DNA of 64,000 bases from Limnohabitans sp. 103DPR2 (GTDB lineage: Bacteria > Pseudomonadota > Gammaproteobacteria > Burkholderiales > Burkholderiaceae_C), in NCBI RefSeq assembly GCF_001412575.1, contig NZ_CP011834.1:2108001-2172000 (forward strand), given 5' to 3'. Position 1 is the stretch's first letter. Every line of letters starts with the position of its first letter. Below, in pieces: positions 40,495 to 50,400 of the stretch. The notes below the pieces were generated by a model, which searched no databases, was not told the origin of the DNA, and worked only from the letters and a program-made list of their open reading frames with translations. A program made the position numbers and the translations under genes.

Positions 40495-41718
40495 CTATGC
40501 AGACTGAAGTCGAATTCTTTCAGAAGGCTGGATGTTCATGGTCATTTGGAAAAGGCCCGCAGCCAAGCCAATGGCCACAGCCAATTTCCAGGCCAGGTCG
40601 TAATTGCCAAATGCACTGAAGATGTAACCACCACCCCAGGCGCCCAAAAACGATCCCACTTGATGGCTCATGAACGCAATGCCAGACAAGGTGGCCATGA
40701 AGCGCAAGCCGAACAAGTGAACGATCAATCCGGACACCAAAGGCACTACGCCTAACCACAATGTGCCCATGGTCGCGCCAAAGACCAAAGTGGAAATGGG
40801 TGTAGGTGGCACCGCAAAGAACATCAGCAATGCAAGCGAGCGCATCACATAGATGCCACCCAGCAGCATGCGCTTTGAGTATCGGTCGCCCAGCCAGCCG
40901 AACAAATAGGAGCCGATCACATTGAACAAGCCGATCAACGCCAAGGTGGTGCTACCGACTGAAGGGTCGATGCCGCAAATGTCAAGATAAGCAGGCAAAT
41001 GTGTGGTGATGAAAACCAATTGCAAGCCACACACAAAGAACGCAATGGCCAACACGCGATAGCCTTTGTGACCCAGTGCTTCAACAATGGCTTCTTTGGC
41101 AGATTGAGGGATGCCGACCACTGCATCAGGCTCGATGCGGTCAGCACGTGTGCCGATGAATGCGGCCGGCAACATCACACAGGCCAAACCCAAGAATCCA
41201 ACCACGGCCATTTGCCAATTCATATTGGTAATGAGCGACTGCGTCATGGGCGAAGCAATGCTCAGGCCTAAGGAGCCAATGGCAGAGACAGCGCCCATTG
41301 CAGCACCGCGCTTGGTGGCACTGACTGTGCGCGCCGTGATGTTCATGGCGATGTTAGAGGCCGTGCAAGACAGCGCAATGCCCACACAAAATCCAACGCC
41401 CATGGTGACCATCCAAGTGGCGTCTGCAAATCGTAAAAACACCAAACCGATGATGTAAATCAGCACACCCAAAAGAGCGACAGGTCGTGTGCCATATTTA
41501 TCGGCCCATATGCCTACAAAAGGTTGCGTTGCGCCCCACACAATGTTTTGCAAGGCAACGGCCAATGAAAAATCAGCGGCTGTGATGCCAATGTCTCGAA
41601 TCATGTGCGGCTGGAGCAAGCCAAAACTTTGCCGCATGCCCATCGCCAAACTCAACATGATGGCTGCACCACCCAGAATGCTCCCAATTTGAAGGGGCGA
41701 TAAATCTGTTTTCTTCAT
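40495..41718 (-). CDS. MFS transporter
   Basis: This is a 407-aa major facilitator with about 12 helices. The start MKKTDLSPLQIGSILGG precedes helix 1; the longer open frame runs back through tRNA-Val and is rejected. The loop 2-3 signature GIWADKYGTRPVALLG and the corresponding loop 8-9 GWLGDRYSKRMLLGG are present. MRQSFGLLQPHMIRDIGIT resembles oxalate/formate- or monocarboxylate-type MFS proteins. Substrate unknown. Confidence 0.9.
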   Translation of the reverse strand: MKKTDLSPLQIGSILGGAAIMLSLAMGMRQSFGLLQPHMIRDIGITAADFSLAVALQNIVWGATQPFVGIWADKYGTRPVALLGVLIYIIGLVFLRFADATWMVTMGVGFCVGIALSCTASNIAMNITARTVSATKRGAAMGAVSAIGSLGLSIASPMTQSLITNMNWQMAVVGFLGLACVMLPAAFIGTRADRIEPDAVVGIPQSAKEAIVEALGHKGYRVLAIAFFVCGLQLVFITTHLPAYLDICGIDPSVGSTTLALIGLFNVIGSYLFGWLGDRYSKRMLLGGIYVMRSLALLMFFAVPPTPISTLVFGATMGTLWLGVVPLVSGLIVHLFGLRFMATLSGIAFMSHQVGSFLGAWGGGYIFSAFGNYDLAWKLAVAIGLAAGLFQMTMNIQPSERIRLQSA

Positions 41719-41759
41719 GGTGCTCCAATTTCTCAATGCCAAGCCGTACTTGAGGGGCG

Positions 41760-41785
41760 AAAAAAAAGCACCCTGACAAGGTGCT
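41760..41785 (-). terminator. terminator of tRNA-Val
   Basis: On the minus strand AGCACC, a seven-base loop and GGTGCT, followed by eight T. It starts 18 bases after the tRNA and ends just before the MFS gene, which must therefore have its own promoter or depend on read-through. Confidence 0.85.
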
Positions 41786-41802
41786 TGATATTCTGAGAAT
41801 GT

Positions 41803-41879
41803 TGGTAGGCGCGATTGGACTCGAACCAACGACCCCCACCATGTCAAGGTGGTGCTCTAACCAGCTGAGCTACGCGCCT
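41803..41879 (-). tRNA. tRNA-Val (GAC)
   Basis: 77 nt including the encoded CCA. Acceptor AGGCGCG/CGCGCCT, D-arm GCTC...GAGC, anticodon GAC at 41843-41845 (complement), five-base variable loop and GTTCGAGTC T-arm. All stems pair. Confidence 0.98.
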
Positions 41880-41894
41880 ACAAATTCAGCCCGC

Positions 41895-41903
41895 ATTGTA
41901 GCA
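41895..41903 (-). promoter_or_regulatory. extended -10 promoter of tRNA-Val
   Basis: On the minus strand TGCTACAAT, an extended -10, lies 15 bases before the tRNA 5' end. No good -35 is seen. Confidence 0.5.
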
Positions 41904-41956
41904 TCAAAAAATAGGCACTTTTTGAGCACTGAGGAGGCTAAATCAAAGTCCCAGCC

Positions 41957-44146
41957 CTAATTTCGCCTTACCTGCCCCACCCCAGCCACCGACTTCACAC
42001 TTTGCATCACCCGCTTCAAGAGCGACGCATCGGCCACTTCAACCGTAAAAGTCATCCAAGCCGTCCCCTTGACCGACTGGGTCTGCACGCCAACAACGTT
42101 CATTTTTTCCTTGGCAAAGACCTCTGAAATGTCACGAAGCAAGCCCTGTCTGTCGGTAGCTTCTACAGAAACCTCTACGGGATACAAAAGCGTCTGACCT
42201 GGTTTTTGAACACCCCATCGAACTTCAATGACCCGCTCGCTGTGTTTGGCCAACAAAGACTGAAAGTTGCGGCAGTCATCCCGGTGAATGCTGACCCCTT
42301 TGCCTCGGGTCACAAAGCCACTGATGGCATCGGGCGGTGCAGGCCTACAGCACTTGGACAATTGCGTCAGCAATGAATCCACGCCCACCACCAACACACC
42401 CGATTGCGACTTGGGCGGCACCACGCGTGATTTTTTAAGCAGTACAAAATCATCGGGCTGCATCACGGGCTCTGGCGGCCGCAAGAACACCTCGATGTTG
42501 CGCAAGGAAAATTCATCCTTGCCCACTGTTTCAAACAAGGCCTCAGACGACTTGAATCCTAAATCTGAGGCCAGGTCTTCTAACTTGATCGACGTCTTGC
42601 CTTCACGCTGCAAAATTTTCTCAACAGCCTCGCGACCCTTGGCAATGTTCTCATGCGTGATTTGTGCATTGAACCAAGCACGCACTTTGGCCCGCGCCCG
42701 GTGGCTGGCCAAGAAGCCCAGCTCGGTGTTCATCCAATCGCGGGAAGGGCCACCCTCCTTCACGGTGGTGATTTCGACGGTCTGGCCGTTCTGCAAAGGC
42801 GTATTCAATGGAATCATCACGCCATCGGCTTTGGCACCTCTGCATCTGTGGCCCAAGTTGGTGTGCACGGTGTACGCAAAATCGATGGGCGTTGCCCCTT
42901 TGGGCAACTCCACAATGGCGGCATTGGGTGTGAGCACGTAAATGCGATCGTCAAACAGCGCAGTCTCTTCGGCAGATTGTCCTGCACCTGCTTTTTCTGA
43001 AGCACCTGCAGGCCCAGAAACCTCGGAAGACATCTCGCGTTCCCAAGCCAAGAGCTGCCGCAAGACTGCAATTTTGGCGTCGTAATCACTGTTGGCACTG
43101 ACGCCCACATAACCCTTGGCACCCGCCTCTTTATAGGCCCAATGCGCCGCAACGCCATGCTCTGCATGGTCGTGCATGGCTTGCGTGCGAATTTGGATTT
43201 CAATGGGTCGACCTGACGCATCACGCACCACGGTGTGCAATGACTGGTACCCATTGGGCTTGGGCTTGGCGATGTAGTCGTCAAATTCGGACGTGATCGG
43301 GGCAAAGCTGGAATGCACCCAGCTGAGTGCCTCGTAGCAATCGGCCACATTGGACACAATGATGCGCATGGCACGGATGTCAAACACTTTCGAAAAGTCG
43401 AGTGACTTGCCGCGCATTTTTTTCACAATGCTGTAGATGTGTTTGGGCCGGCCTTGCACAGAGGCTTTGATGTTTTGCGCTGCCAATTCGGTTTGTACTT
43501 GTTCGCGCAAACGCTCCATGTTGCTTTCGCGCTCCACGCGTTTTTCGTCTAGCAGTTTGGCAATTTGTTTGTAGGTGTCTGGCTCCAAGAACCGGAATGA
43601 CAAATCTTCCAGTTCCCATTTGATTTCCCAAATACCCAAGCGATTCGCCAGAGGCGCAAACACCTGCAAAGACTCTTTGGCCAGGCTGGCCGGTACCGCT
43701 TGTTTGCTGCTGGCAAAGTAGCGCAGCGTTTGCAAACGCGATGCCAAGCGCAACATGATGACGCGCAAATCTTTGCTAAAGGCCAGCAACATTTTGCGCA
43801 CGTTTTCTGTTTGCGCGCGCGGATCATCTTGCAATTGCGCAGCCGACGTTGCCGTGCGCGACAGACGTTGCACTTGCACCAATTTGGTGGTTTCTACGGC
43901 CAGCGATGCAAACTCATCGCCAAAGGTTTTGGCAATGACCTCATGCGGGCGGCTGAGGTGTGGGCAGGTGTAGACCAAATAACTGGCCGCCTTCACATCG
44001 TTGCCGCTGTTCATGGAGTCCAAAATGGCTACGACAGCATCGGCGTGCGCGAGCAGGTTTTCGCCGGTGTCTAACAACTCACCAGACAAGAAGGGTTCTG
44101 CAAAGGACCTTGCACGAACCAGAATGTCTTCAGAAGATTCGCTCAT
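41957..44146 (-). CDS. relA: (p)ppGpp synthetase RelA, hydrolase domain inactive
   Basis: RelA is the ribosome-associated alarmone synthetase of the stringent response (729 aa). The N-terminal region has lost the HD hydrolase motif (SYLVYTCPHLSRPHEV instead of the HDxxED form), typical of RelA rather than SpoT. The synthetase domain has GRPKHIYSIVKKM and EFDDYIAKPKPNGYQSLHT with the acidic ExDD form, again RelA-like. TGS (ELPKGATPIDFAYTVHT), zinc-finger-like (LLTQLSKCCRPAPPD) and C-terminal ACT domains follow. It overlaps the upstream hydrolase gene by four bases. Confidence 0.96.
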   Translation of the reverse strand: MSESSEDILVRARSFAEPFLSGELLDTGENLLAHADAVVAILDSMNSGNDVKAASYLVYTCPHLSRPHEVIAKTFGDEFASLAVETTKLVQVQRLSRTATSAAQLQDDPRAQTENVRKMLLAFSKDLRVIMLRLASRLQTLRYFASSKQAVPASLAKESLQVFAPLANRLGIWEIKWELEDLSFRFLEPDTYKQIAKLLDEKRVERESNMERLREQVQTELAAQNIKASVQGRPKHIYSIVKKMRGKSLDFSKVFDIRAMRIIVSNVADCYEALSWVHSSFAPITSEFDDYIAKPKPNGYQSLHTVVRDASGRPIEIQIRTQAMHDHAEHGVAAHWAYKEAGAKGYVGVSANSDYDAKIAVLRQLLAWEREMSSEVSGPAGASEKAGAGQSAEETALFDDRIYVLTPNAAIVELPKGATPIDFAYTVHTNLGHRCRGAKADGVMIPLNTPLQNGQTVEITTVKEGGPSRDWMNTELGFLASHRARAKVRAWFNAQITHENIAKGREAVEKILQREGKTSIKLEDLASDLGFKSSEALFETVGKDEFSLRNIEVFLRPPEPVMQPDDFVLLKKSRVVPPKSQSGVLVVGVDSLLTQLSKCCRPAPPDAISGFVTRGKGVSIHRDDCRNFQSLLAKHSERVIEVRWGVQKPGQTLLYPVEVSVEATDRQGLLRDISEVFAKEKMNVVGVQTQSVKGTAWMTFTVEVADASLLKRVMQSVKSVAGVGQVRRN

Positions 44147-45054
44147 GCAAGCAGCCCCAAAAACGCCAGCACCAAGTCGATTTGATCTGGGTGCGTAAGG
44201 GTTGGCGCGTGGCCGACACCTTGCACAGTGGCCACTTGCACGCGCGGTCCGCGCTCGGTCATGGCTTGCACGGCATCCCTGCTTAACAGTTCTGATTCAG
44301 CGCCGTGAATCAGCAAAGTTTTGCAACGAATGGCATCGTAGATGTGCCACAGTGTTGCCTCACCCGCCTTGGCAGCTTCTTCACTGACGGCGCTGATGGG
44401 CACCCTCAACTGCGGGTCGTAGTGCAAACAGTACGCGCCATCGTCTAAGCGCCTCACCATGTGCTGCGACAAGGCCAACCACTCGGCATCTGAATGTGGA
44501 CCAAAAGATTTTGAAATCTCCCACATGGCATTGGCGGCGTCTTGCACCGTTGCAAAGCGGCCCACCTCTCCCACATAGGTCTGCATGTTTTGAATGGACT
44601 TCCATGACACGGGGGGGCCAATGTCGTTCAGCACCAAGTTGCGAATTGGCACGGTCAACTCTTGCGCGGCCAACAACATGCCAATGACGCCCCCCATGCT
44701 GGTTCCCACCCAATCAAGTCTTTGAATGGGGTGTTGGCTGTTCAAGCTTTGAATCAAGACAGCCATGTCGGATGCATATTGCGGAAATTGGTAAGCCATG
44801 GGGTCCGTCAGCCAATCGCTGCGGCCTCGTCCCACCACATCGGGGCAAATGACGCGAACCGATGGTAATTTGGCTGCTTCGGCAGCGCCTACCAAGGCTT
44901 GGGCCAGCAAGTCAAAGTCGCGTCCTTGTCGGGTTAGTCCATGCACGCAAAACACCACATGTGAGGCCGTGGCAGGCCCCCACGAGGCATAAGCCATGCG
45001 GTGAGAGCCCTTTGCATCAGGGCAATTGACATACTCAAGAACAGGTTCGGACAT
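44143..45054 (-). CDS. alpha/beta-fold hydrolase
   Basis: This is a 303-aa cytosolic hydrolase. It has FCVHGLTRQGRDFD (oxyanion loop), the nucleophile elbow DWVGTSMGGVIGM with Ser, an acid candidate in LLIHGAESELLSRD and the catalytic His in VQGVGHAPTL. The start MSEPVLEYVN is used because longer forms cross the promoter region of the divergent dehydrogenase. It is coupled to relA by a four-base overlap. Substrate unknown. Confidence 0.88.
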   Translation of the reverse strand: MSEPVLEYVNCPDAKGSHRMAYASWGPATASHVVFCVHGLTRQGRDFDLLAQALVGAAEAAKLPSVRVICPDVVGRGRSDWLTDPMAYQFPQYASDMAVLIQSLNSQHPIQRLDWVGTSMGGVIGMLLAAQELTVPIRNLVLNDIGPPVSWKSIQNMQTYVGEVGRFATVQDAANAMWEISKSFGPHSDAEWLALSQHMVRRLDDGAYCLHYDPQLRVPISAVSEEAAKAGEATLWHIYDAIRCKTLLIHGAESELLSRDAVQAMTERGPRVQVATVQGVGHAPTLTHPDQIDLVLAFLGLLA

Positions 45055-45149
45055 ACAAAAACATTTGATTGACTGACCGCTGTCAGGCCCACGTGGCCTG
45101 GCCGCGCCATAATTCACTTTTCCACATCGTAAATCATTCGGAGAACACC

Positions 45150-45920
45150 ATGCTGAAAGGCAAAACCGCACTCGTAACTGGCTCGACCAGTGGCATCGGC
45201 CTGGGCATTGCCAAAGCCTTGGCAAAACAAGGCGCCAACATCGTTTTGAATGGCTTTGGCGACCATGCGGGCCCAGAGGCCGAAATTGCGGCTTTGGGCG
45301 CCAAAGTGGCCTACCACGGCGCAGACATGAGCAAACCCGCCGAAATCGAGGCCATGGTGAAGTTTGCTGAAGACAAATTTGGACGTGTTGACATCTTGGT
45401 CAACAACGCTGGCATTCAGCATGTGGCGCGTGTTGAAAACTTCCCCGTTGAGCGTTGGGATGCCGTGATCGCCATCAACCTGTCCAGCGCCTTCCATGCT
45501 TCGCGTGCAGTCTTGCCCGCCATGCAAAAAGCCAACTGGGGTCGCATCATCAACGTGGCATCAGTGCACGGGTTGGTGGGCTCTGCCGAAAAATCAGCAT
45601 ATGTGGCTGCCAAGCATGGCATCGTGGGATTGACCAAAGTCACAGCCCTGGAAAACGCCACATCGGGCGTCACCTGCAACGCCATTTGCCCTGGCTGGGT
45701 GCTCACGCCTCTGGTTCAAAAACAAGTGGATGCCAAAGCCGAGGCTTTGGGCTTGAGCAACCAAGCCGCCACCGAATTGTTGTTGGGTGAAAAAGAACCC
45801 TCCAAGCAATTCACTACGCCTGAAGAACTGGGTGAGTTGGCGGTGTTTTTCTGCTCCGCTGCAGGCAACAACATTCGCGGCGTGGCCTGGAACATGGACG
45901 GCGGTTGGGCTGCGCAATAA
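45150..45920 (+). CDS. bdhA: 3-hydroxybutyrate dehydrogenase
   Basis: This SDR-family NAD-dependent enzyme converts 3-hydroxybutyrate to acetoacetate, a step in PHB breakdown; PhaR at 31.3 kb also points to PHB metabolism. It is 256 aa. The ATG at 45150 has GGAGAAC upstream. LVTGSTSGIGLGIAKALA, the NNAGIQHVA motif, the catalytic serine in NVASVHGLVGS, YVAAKHGIVGLTK and NAICPGWVLTPLV are as in known D-3-hydroxybutyrate dehydrogenases. The substrate is inferred from family resemblance. Confidence 0.88.
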   Translation: MLKGKTALVTGSTSGIGLGIAKALAKQGANIVLNGFGDHAGPEAEIAALGAKVAYHGADMSKPAEIEAMVKFAEDKFGRVDILVNNAGIQHVARVENFPVERWDAVIAINLSSAFHASRAVLPAMQKANWGRIINVASVHGLVGSAEKSAYVAAKHGIVGLTKVTALENATSGVTCNAICPGWVLTPLVQKQVDAKAEALGLSNQAATELLLGEKEPSKQFTTPEELGELAVFFCSAAGNNIRGVAWNMDGGWAAQ

Positions 45921-45933
45921 GCCTCCCAAACAA

Positions 45934-45958
45934 ATGCCACCTTCAAGGTGGCATTTTT
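45934..45958 (+). terminator. terminator after 3-hydroxybutyrate dehydrogenase gene
   Basis: Inverted repeat ATGCCACCTT/AAGGTGGCAT, then five T. It lies between convergent bdhA and ispF and could act on both. Confidence 0.8.
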
Positions 45959-45960
45959 CT

Positions 45961-46440
45961 TCAGGACTTGTGAATCAACACCACGGCCCTGGCCTCCATG
46001 CTGAGGCCCTCGCCCACTGGCCCCATTTTTTCAGCCGTTTTGGCTTTCACGTTGACATGGGATTCGGGCACACCCAAAGCCTTGGCAATGGACGATCGAA
46101 TGTCTGAGCGATGTGGCGACAACTTGGGTGCTTGGGCCACGATGGTGCAATCGACATTGCCCAAGTGCCAGCCCAGTTGCTTGACGTGGTCGTAGGCTTT
46201 TTTCAACAACACCACAGAATTGGCACCCTTGTAGGTGGCATCGGTGTCTGGGAAATGCTGACCAATGTCGCCCAAGCCTGCAGCGCCCAATAAGGCATCG
46301 GTGATGGCATGCAACAAGACGTCTGCATCGGAATGCCCCAGCAGGCCTTTGTCGTGTGGAATTTGAACGCCACCCAGCATCAAGGGTCGGCCTTCAACCA
46401 AGGCGTGTGTGTCCCAACCTTCGCCAACTCGAATGTTCAT
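45961..46440 (-). CDS. ispF: 2-C-methyl-D-erythritol 2,4-cyclodiphosphate synthase
   Basis: IspF is the fifth enzyme of the MEP pathway. It is 159 aa with zinc ligands in [19 protein letters not shown] (Asp-x-His) and [17 protein letters not shown], and C-terminal [14 protein letters not shown]. Its start overlaps the ispD stop by four bases (coupled), the usual ispD-ispF order. Confidence 0.98.
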   Translation of the reverse strand: MNIRVGEGWDTHALVEGRPLMLGGVQIPHDKGLLGHSDADVLLHAITDALLGAAGLGDIGQHFPDTDATYKGANSVVLLKKAYDHVKQLGWHLGNVDCTIVAQAPKLSPHRSDIRSSIAKALGVPESHVNVKAKTAEKMGPVGEGLSMEARAVVLIHKS

Positions 46441-47231
46441 GTTCTGCTCCCCAGCAAATCTTCCGCCAAAGCGAAATCGGGTGGATAAGTGACTTTGAAA
46501 TTGTGGGGGCTACCGACCACCAACTTGGGCGCAAAGCCCGCCATTTCCATGGCGCTGGCTTCGTCGGTGATGCCTTCAAAATTCTCAGCTTGCTTGGCCT
46601 TTAATGCGGCATGCAACTGACCTGCTCGAAACATTTGGGGCGTTTGGGCCAACCATTTGTCTTGGCGCGGCAAGGTTTGACTGACGCGGCCATTGACCGC
46701 TGCTTTCAAGGTGTCGGGCAAAGGCAAAGCCAGCAGGCCGCCCACGTCGTCGTCGATGCAGGCATCGATCAGGCGGTTGATTTCCAATTCAGTGATGAGG
46801 CAGCGGGCTGCGTCATGCACCAAGATCCAGTCGTTCGCTTGAACACCCTCAGGCTTGTGCTCACCCTCTTTGAGCAAGTAAGACAAGCCATTGAAAACTG
46901 ATTCGGCGCGGGTATCACCACCACAGGCAATGCGCTCAAAAGGACGGCGACCCCGTTGTCCTTCTGGCCCTTCTGGCCACACATGTGAATCGCTGGGTGA
47001 CACCACCACAAGCACTTGCTGCAGGCGTTCAACGGATCCCAAAGCAGCCAAGGTGTGCATCACCATGCTTTGACCAGCAATCAGCTCGTACTGCTTCGGC
47101 TTGAGTGTGCCAGCGCGCGAGCCCGAGCCCGCACAGGGCACCAATGCAAAACAGCGCGCAACGGGCGAACGACTGTCAGTGCTGGGAGGACTGTCTTTTT
47201 CAGAGGAATTCACGGCCTGTTGCTTTTTCAA
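46437..47231 (-). CDS. ispD: 2-C-methyl-D-erythritol 4-phosphate cytidylyltransferase
   Basis: IspD makes CDP-methylerythritol in the MEP pathway. The 264-aa frame has a polar N-terminal extension of about 27 residues before [20 protein letters not shown], the CTP-binding loop. [16 protein letters not shown] and [16 protein letters not shown] are also present. A loop around residues 85-95 ([13 protein letters not shown]) is longer than usual. Because of the extension the true start may be downstream, although no internal Met lies between it and the loop. Confidence 0.95.
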   Translation of the reverse strand: MKKQQAVNSSEKDSPPSTDSRSPVARCFALVPCAGSGSRAGTLKPKQYELIAGQSMVMHTLAALGSVERLQQVLVVVSPSDSHVWPEGPEGQRGRRPFERIACGGDTRAESVFNGLSYLLKEGEHKPEGVQANDWILVHDAARCLITELEINRLIDACIDDDVGGLLALPLPDTLKAAVNGRVSQTLPRQDKWLAQTPQMFRAGQLHAALKAKQAENFEGITDEASAMEMAGFAPKLVVGSPHNFKVTYPPDFALAEDLLGSRT

Positions 47232-47371
47232 TGTCTAGATAGTGACTTCACAGGAAGCCTAAGCCCACATTTTGAAGGACTTCAAGCAGATTTGGAGACT
47301 TTCAAGGACTTTTTAGCAGCAAGCTGCGTCAACACAACAAGCCCTCTTAAAATACGAACCAAGTTTTATTC

Positions 47372-47400
47372 ACACCCCCCTCCATCTCGGCGGGGGGTGT
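47372..47400 (+). promoter_or_regulatory. stable hairpin just before the mfd start
   Basis: Perfect 9-bp stem ACACCCCCC/GGGGGGTGT with an 11-base loop, ending 16 bases before the mfd ATG. No clear ribosome-binding site lies between it and the ATG and no T run follows, so it is more likely a leader hairpin than a terminator. The rest of the 185-bp gap holds no gene; TAAAAT at 47348-47353 is a weak -10 candidate. Confidence 0.4.
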
Positions 47401-47416
47401 TTGCCATTGGTGTTTC

Positions 47417-50400
47417 ATGCAATTACCCGCGCTGAGCTTAGGAAAACGCTTTACCCTGCCCCGCCCCATCGGCTCGGCAGATGCTGTGCTGTTGGCCCAA
47501 CTGGCCGAACGAGAGAAAGCACAAGGCCGCCTGACGGCCGTGGTGACATCGGATGCGGCCGACACACAAAGGCTGATGGACGAGGTGGCCTTCTTTGCAC
47601 CGGGCCTTCGCATTGCCATTTTTCCCGACTGGGAAACATTGCCCTACGACACCTTCTCGCCCCACCAAGATCTGATCAGCGAACGTTTGGCCACCTTGTG
47701 GCGCATCAGTCAGCGCGACAAAGCCGAAGGGGCCGACTTGGTGTTCATCCCGGCCACCACAGCCTTGTACCGCTTGGCACCACCTTCGTTTTTGGCGGGC
47801 TACACCTTTCAATTCAAAACCAAACAAAAGCTGGACGAAGCCAAGCTCAAGTCGCAGCTCACTTTGGCCGGTTACAGCCACGTTAGCCAAGTGGTGAGCC
47901 CGGGCGAATATGCCGTGCGCGGTGGCCTGATTGATTTGTTCCCCATGGGCTCTCAGGTGCCCTACCGTGTCGATTTGTTTGACAACGAAATTGACTCCAT
48001 TCGCACCTTCGACCCCGACACACAGCGCAGCTTGTACCCCGTACCCGAAGTGCGTTTGCTGCCGGGTCGAGAGTTCCCCATGGACGAAGCCGCGCGCGCC
48101 AAGTTTCGCAGCCGATGGCGCGAATTGCTAGAAGGCGACCCCACCAAAAGCCGCATCTACAAAGACATGGGCAATGGCGTCGCCACGGCCGGCATTGAAT
48201 ATTATTTGCCGCTGTTCTTTGAAGAAACCGCCACGGTATTTGACTATCTGGGTGCAGGCACGGACATGCCGGCCACCTTGGTCTTGCTCGGCGATTTAGA
48301 GCCTGCCTTTCAACGTTTTTGGCAAGACACCAAAGACCGCTATCGATTGGTGCAAGGCGACCCAGAACGGCCAGCCTTACCACCCGAAGCATTGTTCTTA
48401 TCGGCTGAGCAGTTCTACACAGGCACTCACCAGCATGCGCAATTGGCGCTCAGGCAAGGTGCAGATGCCGGCGCAGACAACACACTGGCGCAAGCCCTGC
48501 CCGACCTCACGGTGGTACGCGGTGCGGAAGAACCTTTGGCCAAACTTCAAGCGCACATTCGAAGCACACCCCATCGCGTCTTGATTCTGGCCGAGAGCGC
48601 TGGCAGACGAGAAAGTTTGCTCGACTTTTTGCGAACTGGCGGCGTCAGCCCTCCGGCCTTTGATGATCTGCAAGAATTTCAAGCCAGTGACGAAAAAATA
48701 GGCATTGCCACGGCCGCCTTGAATGCTGGTTTCCACTGGTTTGAAGCAGGCATTGATTTGGTCACAGAGACCGAATTGTTTGCAGCAGGTGTCACCACGC
48801 GTCGCCGTAAAAAACAAGAACAAGTCAGCGATGTTGAAGCGCTGATCAAAGATTTGTCCGAGCTCAACGTGGGCGACCCTGTGGTGCACAACGCCCACGG
48901 CATTGGCCGCTACCGCGGTTTGGTGAACATGGACTTGGGTGAGAAGAACCCAGACGGCACGCCCGCCTTGCAAGAGTTTTTGCATTTGGAATACGCCGAC
49001 AAAGCCACGCTGTATGTGCCCGTCAGCCAATTGCAATTGATTGGCCGTTACACCGGTGTGAGTGCCGATGAAGCGCCGCTGCACCGTTTGGGCAGTGGTC
49101 AGTGGGAAAAGGCCAAACGAAAAGCGGCCGAGCAAGTGCGAGACTCCGCCGCAGAACTGCTCAACATCTACGCGCGCCGCGCAGCGCGCGAAGGCCATCC
49201 CTTCAGATACAGCCCACAAGACTACGAAGTCTTTGCCAATGACTTTGGTTTCAGCGAAACAGCCGACCAAAACGCCGCAATTCATGCCGTGATTCAAGAC
49301 ATGATCAGCCCCCGCCCCATGGACCGTTTGGTTTGTGGCGATGTGGGCTTTGGCAAAACCGAGGTGGCCTTGCGCGCAGCCTTTGTGGCCGTGACGGGTG
49401 GCAAGCAAGTGGCAATTCTGGCGCCCACCACCTTGCTGGCCGAGCAACATTTCCAGACACTGAAAGATCGCTTTTCAAAATGGCCCGTGAAGGTGGCCGA
49501 GGTGTCGCGCTTTCGCTCGACCAAAGAGGTGAATGAGGCGCTCAAAGGTTTGGCCGATGGCACCGTGGACATTGTGGTGGGCACACACAAACTGCTGAGT
49601 GAATCGACCAAGTTCAAGAACTTGGGGCTGCTGGTGATTGACGAAGAACACCGCTTTGGTGTGCGTCACAAAGAGGCCATGAAGGCCATGCGCGCTGAAG
49701 TGGATGTGCTGACCCTGACGGCTACGCCCATTCCGCGCACCTTGGGCATGGCACTAGAAGGCATTCGTGATTTGAGCGTGATTGCCACGGCGCCGCAACG
49801 CCGCTTGGCCATCAAAACCTTTGTGCGCAATGAAGGCACCGGGGTGATCCGCGAGGCCGTTTTGCGCGAATTGAAACGCGGTGGTCAGGTTTACTTCTTG
49901 CACAACGAAGTTGAGACGATCGAGAACCGCCGTCAAAAGCTGGAAGAGATATTGCCGGAAGCACGCATTGCAGTGGCCCACGGCCAAATGCCCGAGCGCG
50001 ACTTGGAAAAAGTCATGCGCGACTTTGTGGCGCAGCGCTACAACATCTTGCTCTGCTCCACCATCATTGAAACCGGCATTGATGTGCCCACCGCCAACAC
50101 CATTGTGATTTCGCGCGCCGACAAATTTGGCCTGGCGCAGTTGCACCAATTGCGCGGCCGTGTGGGACGCAGTCACCACCAGGCCTATGCTTATTTGATG
50201 GTGCCTGACATGGATGGCCTCACCAAACAGGCGTCGCAGCGCTTAGACGCCATCCAACAAATGGAAGAGCTGGGCAGCGGTTTTTACTTGGCCATGCACG
50301 ATTTGGAAATTCGCGGTGCCGGTGAAGTGTTGGGTGAAAACCAAAGCGGCAACATGATGGAGATTGGCTTTCAGCTTTACAACGAAATGTTGAACGAAGC

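Noticed and set aside
41719-41847. N-terminal extension of the MFS protein and a short ORF nearby
   Set aside because: They are read through the tRNA-Val gene and its terminator; the tRNA folds perfectly and the MFS protein starts naturally at 41718.
48398-49450. 350-codon open frame on the minus strand
   Set aside because: It is antisense to mfd, has no recognisable protein features, and mfd is intact in this region.
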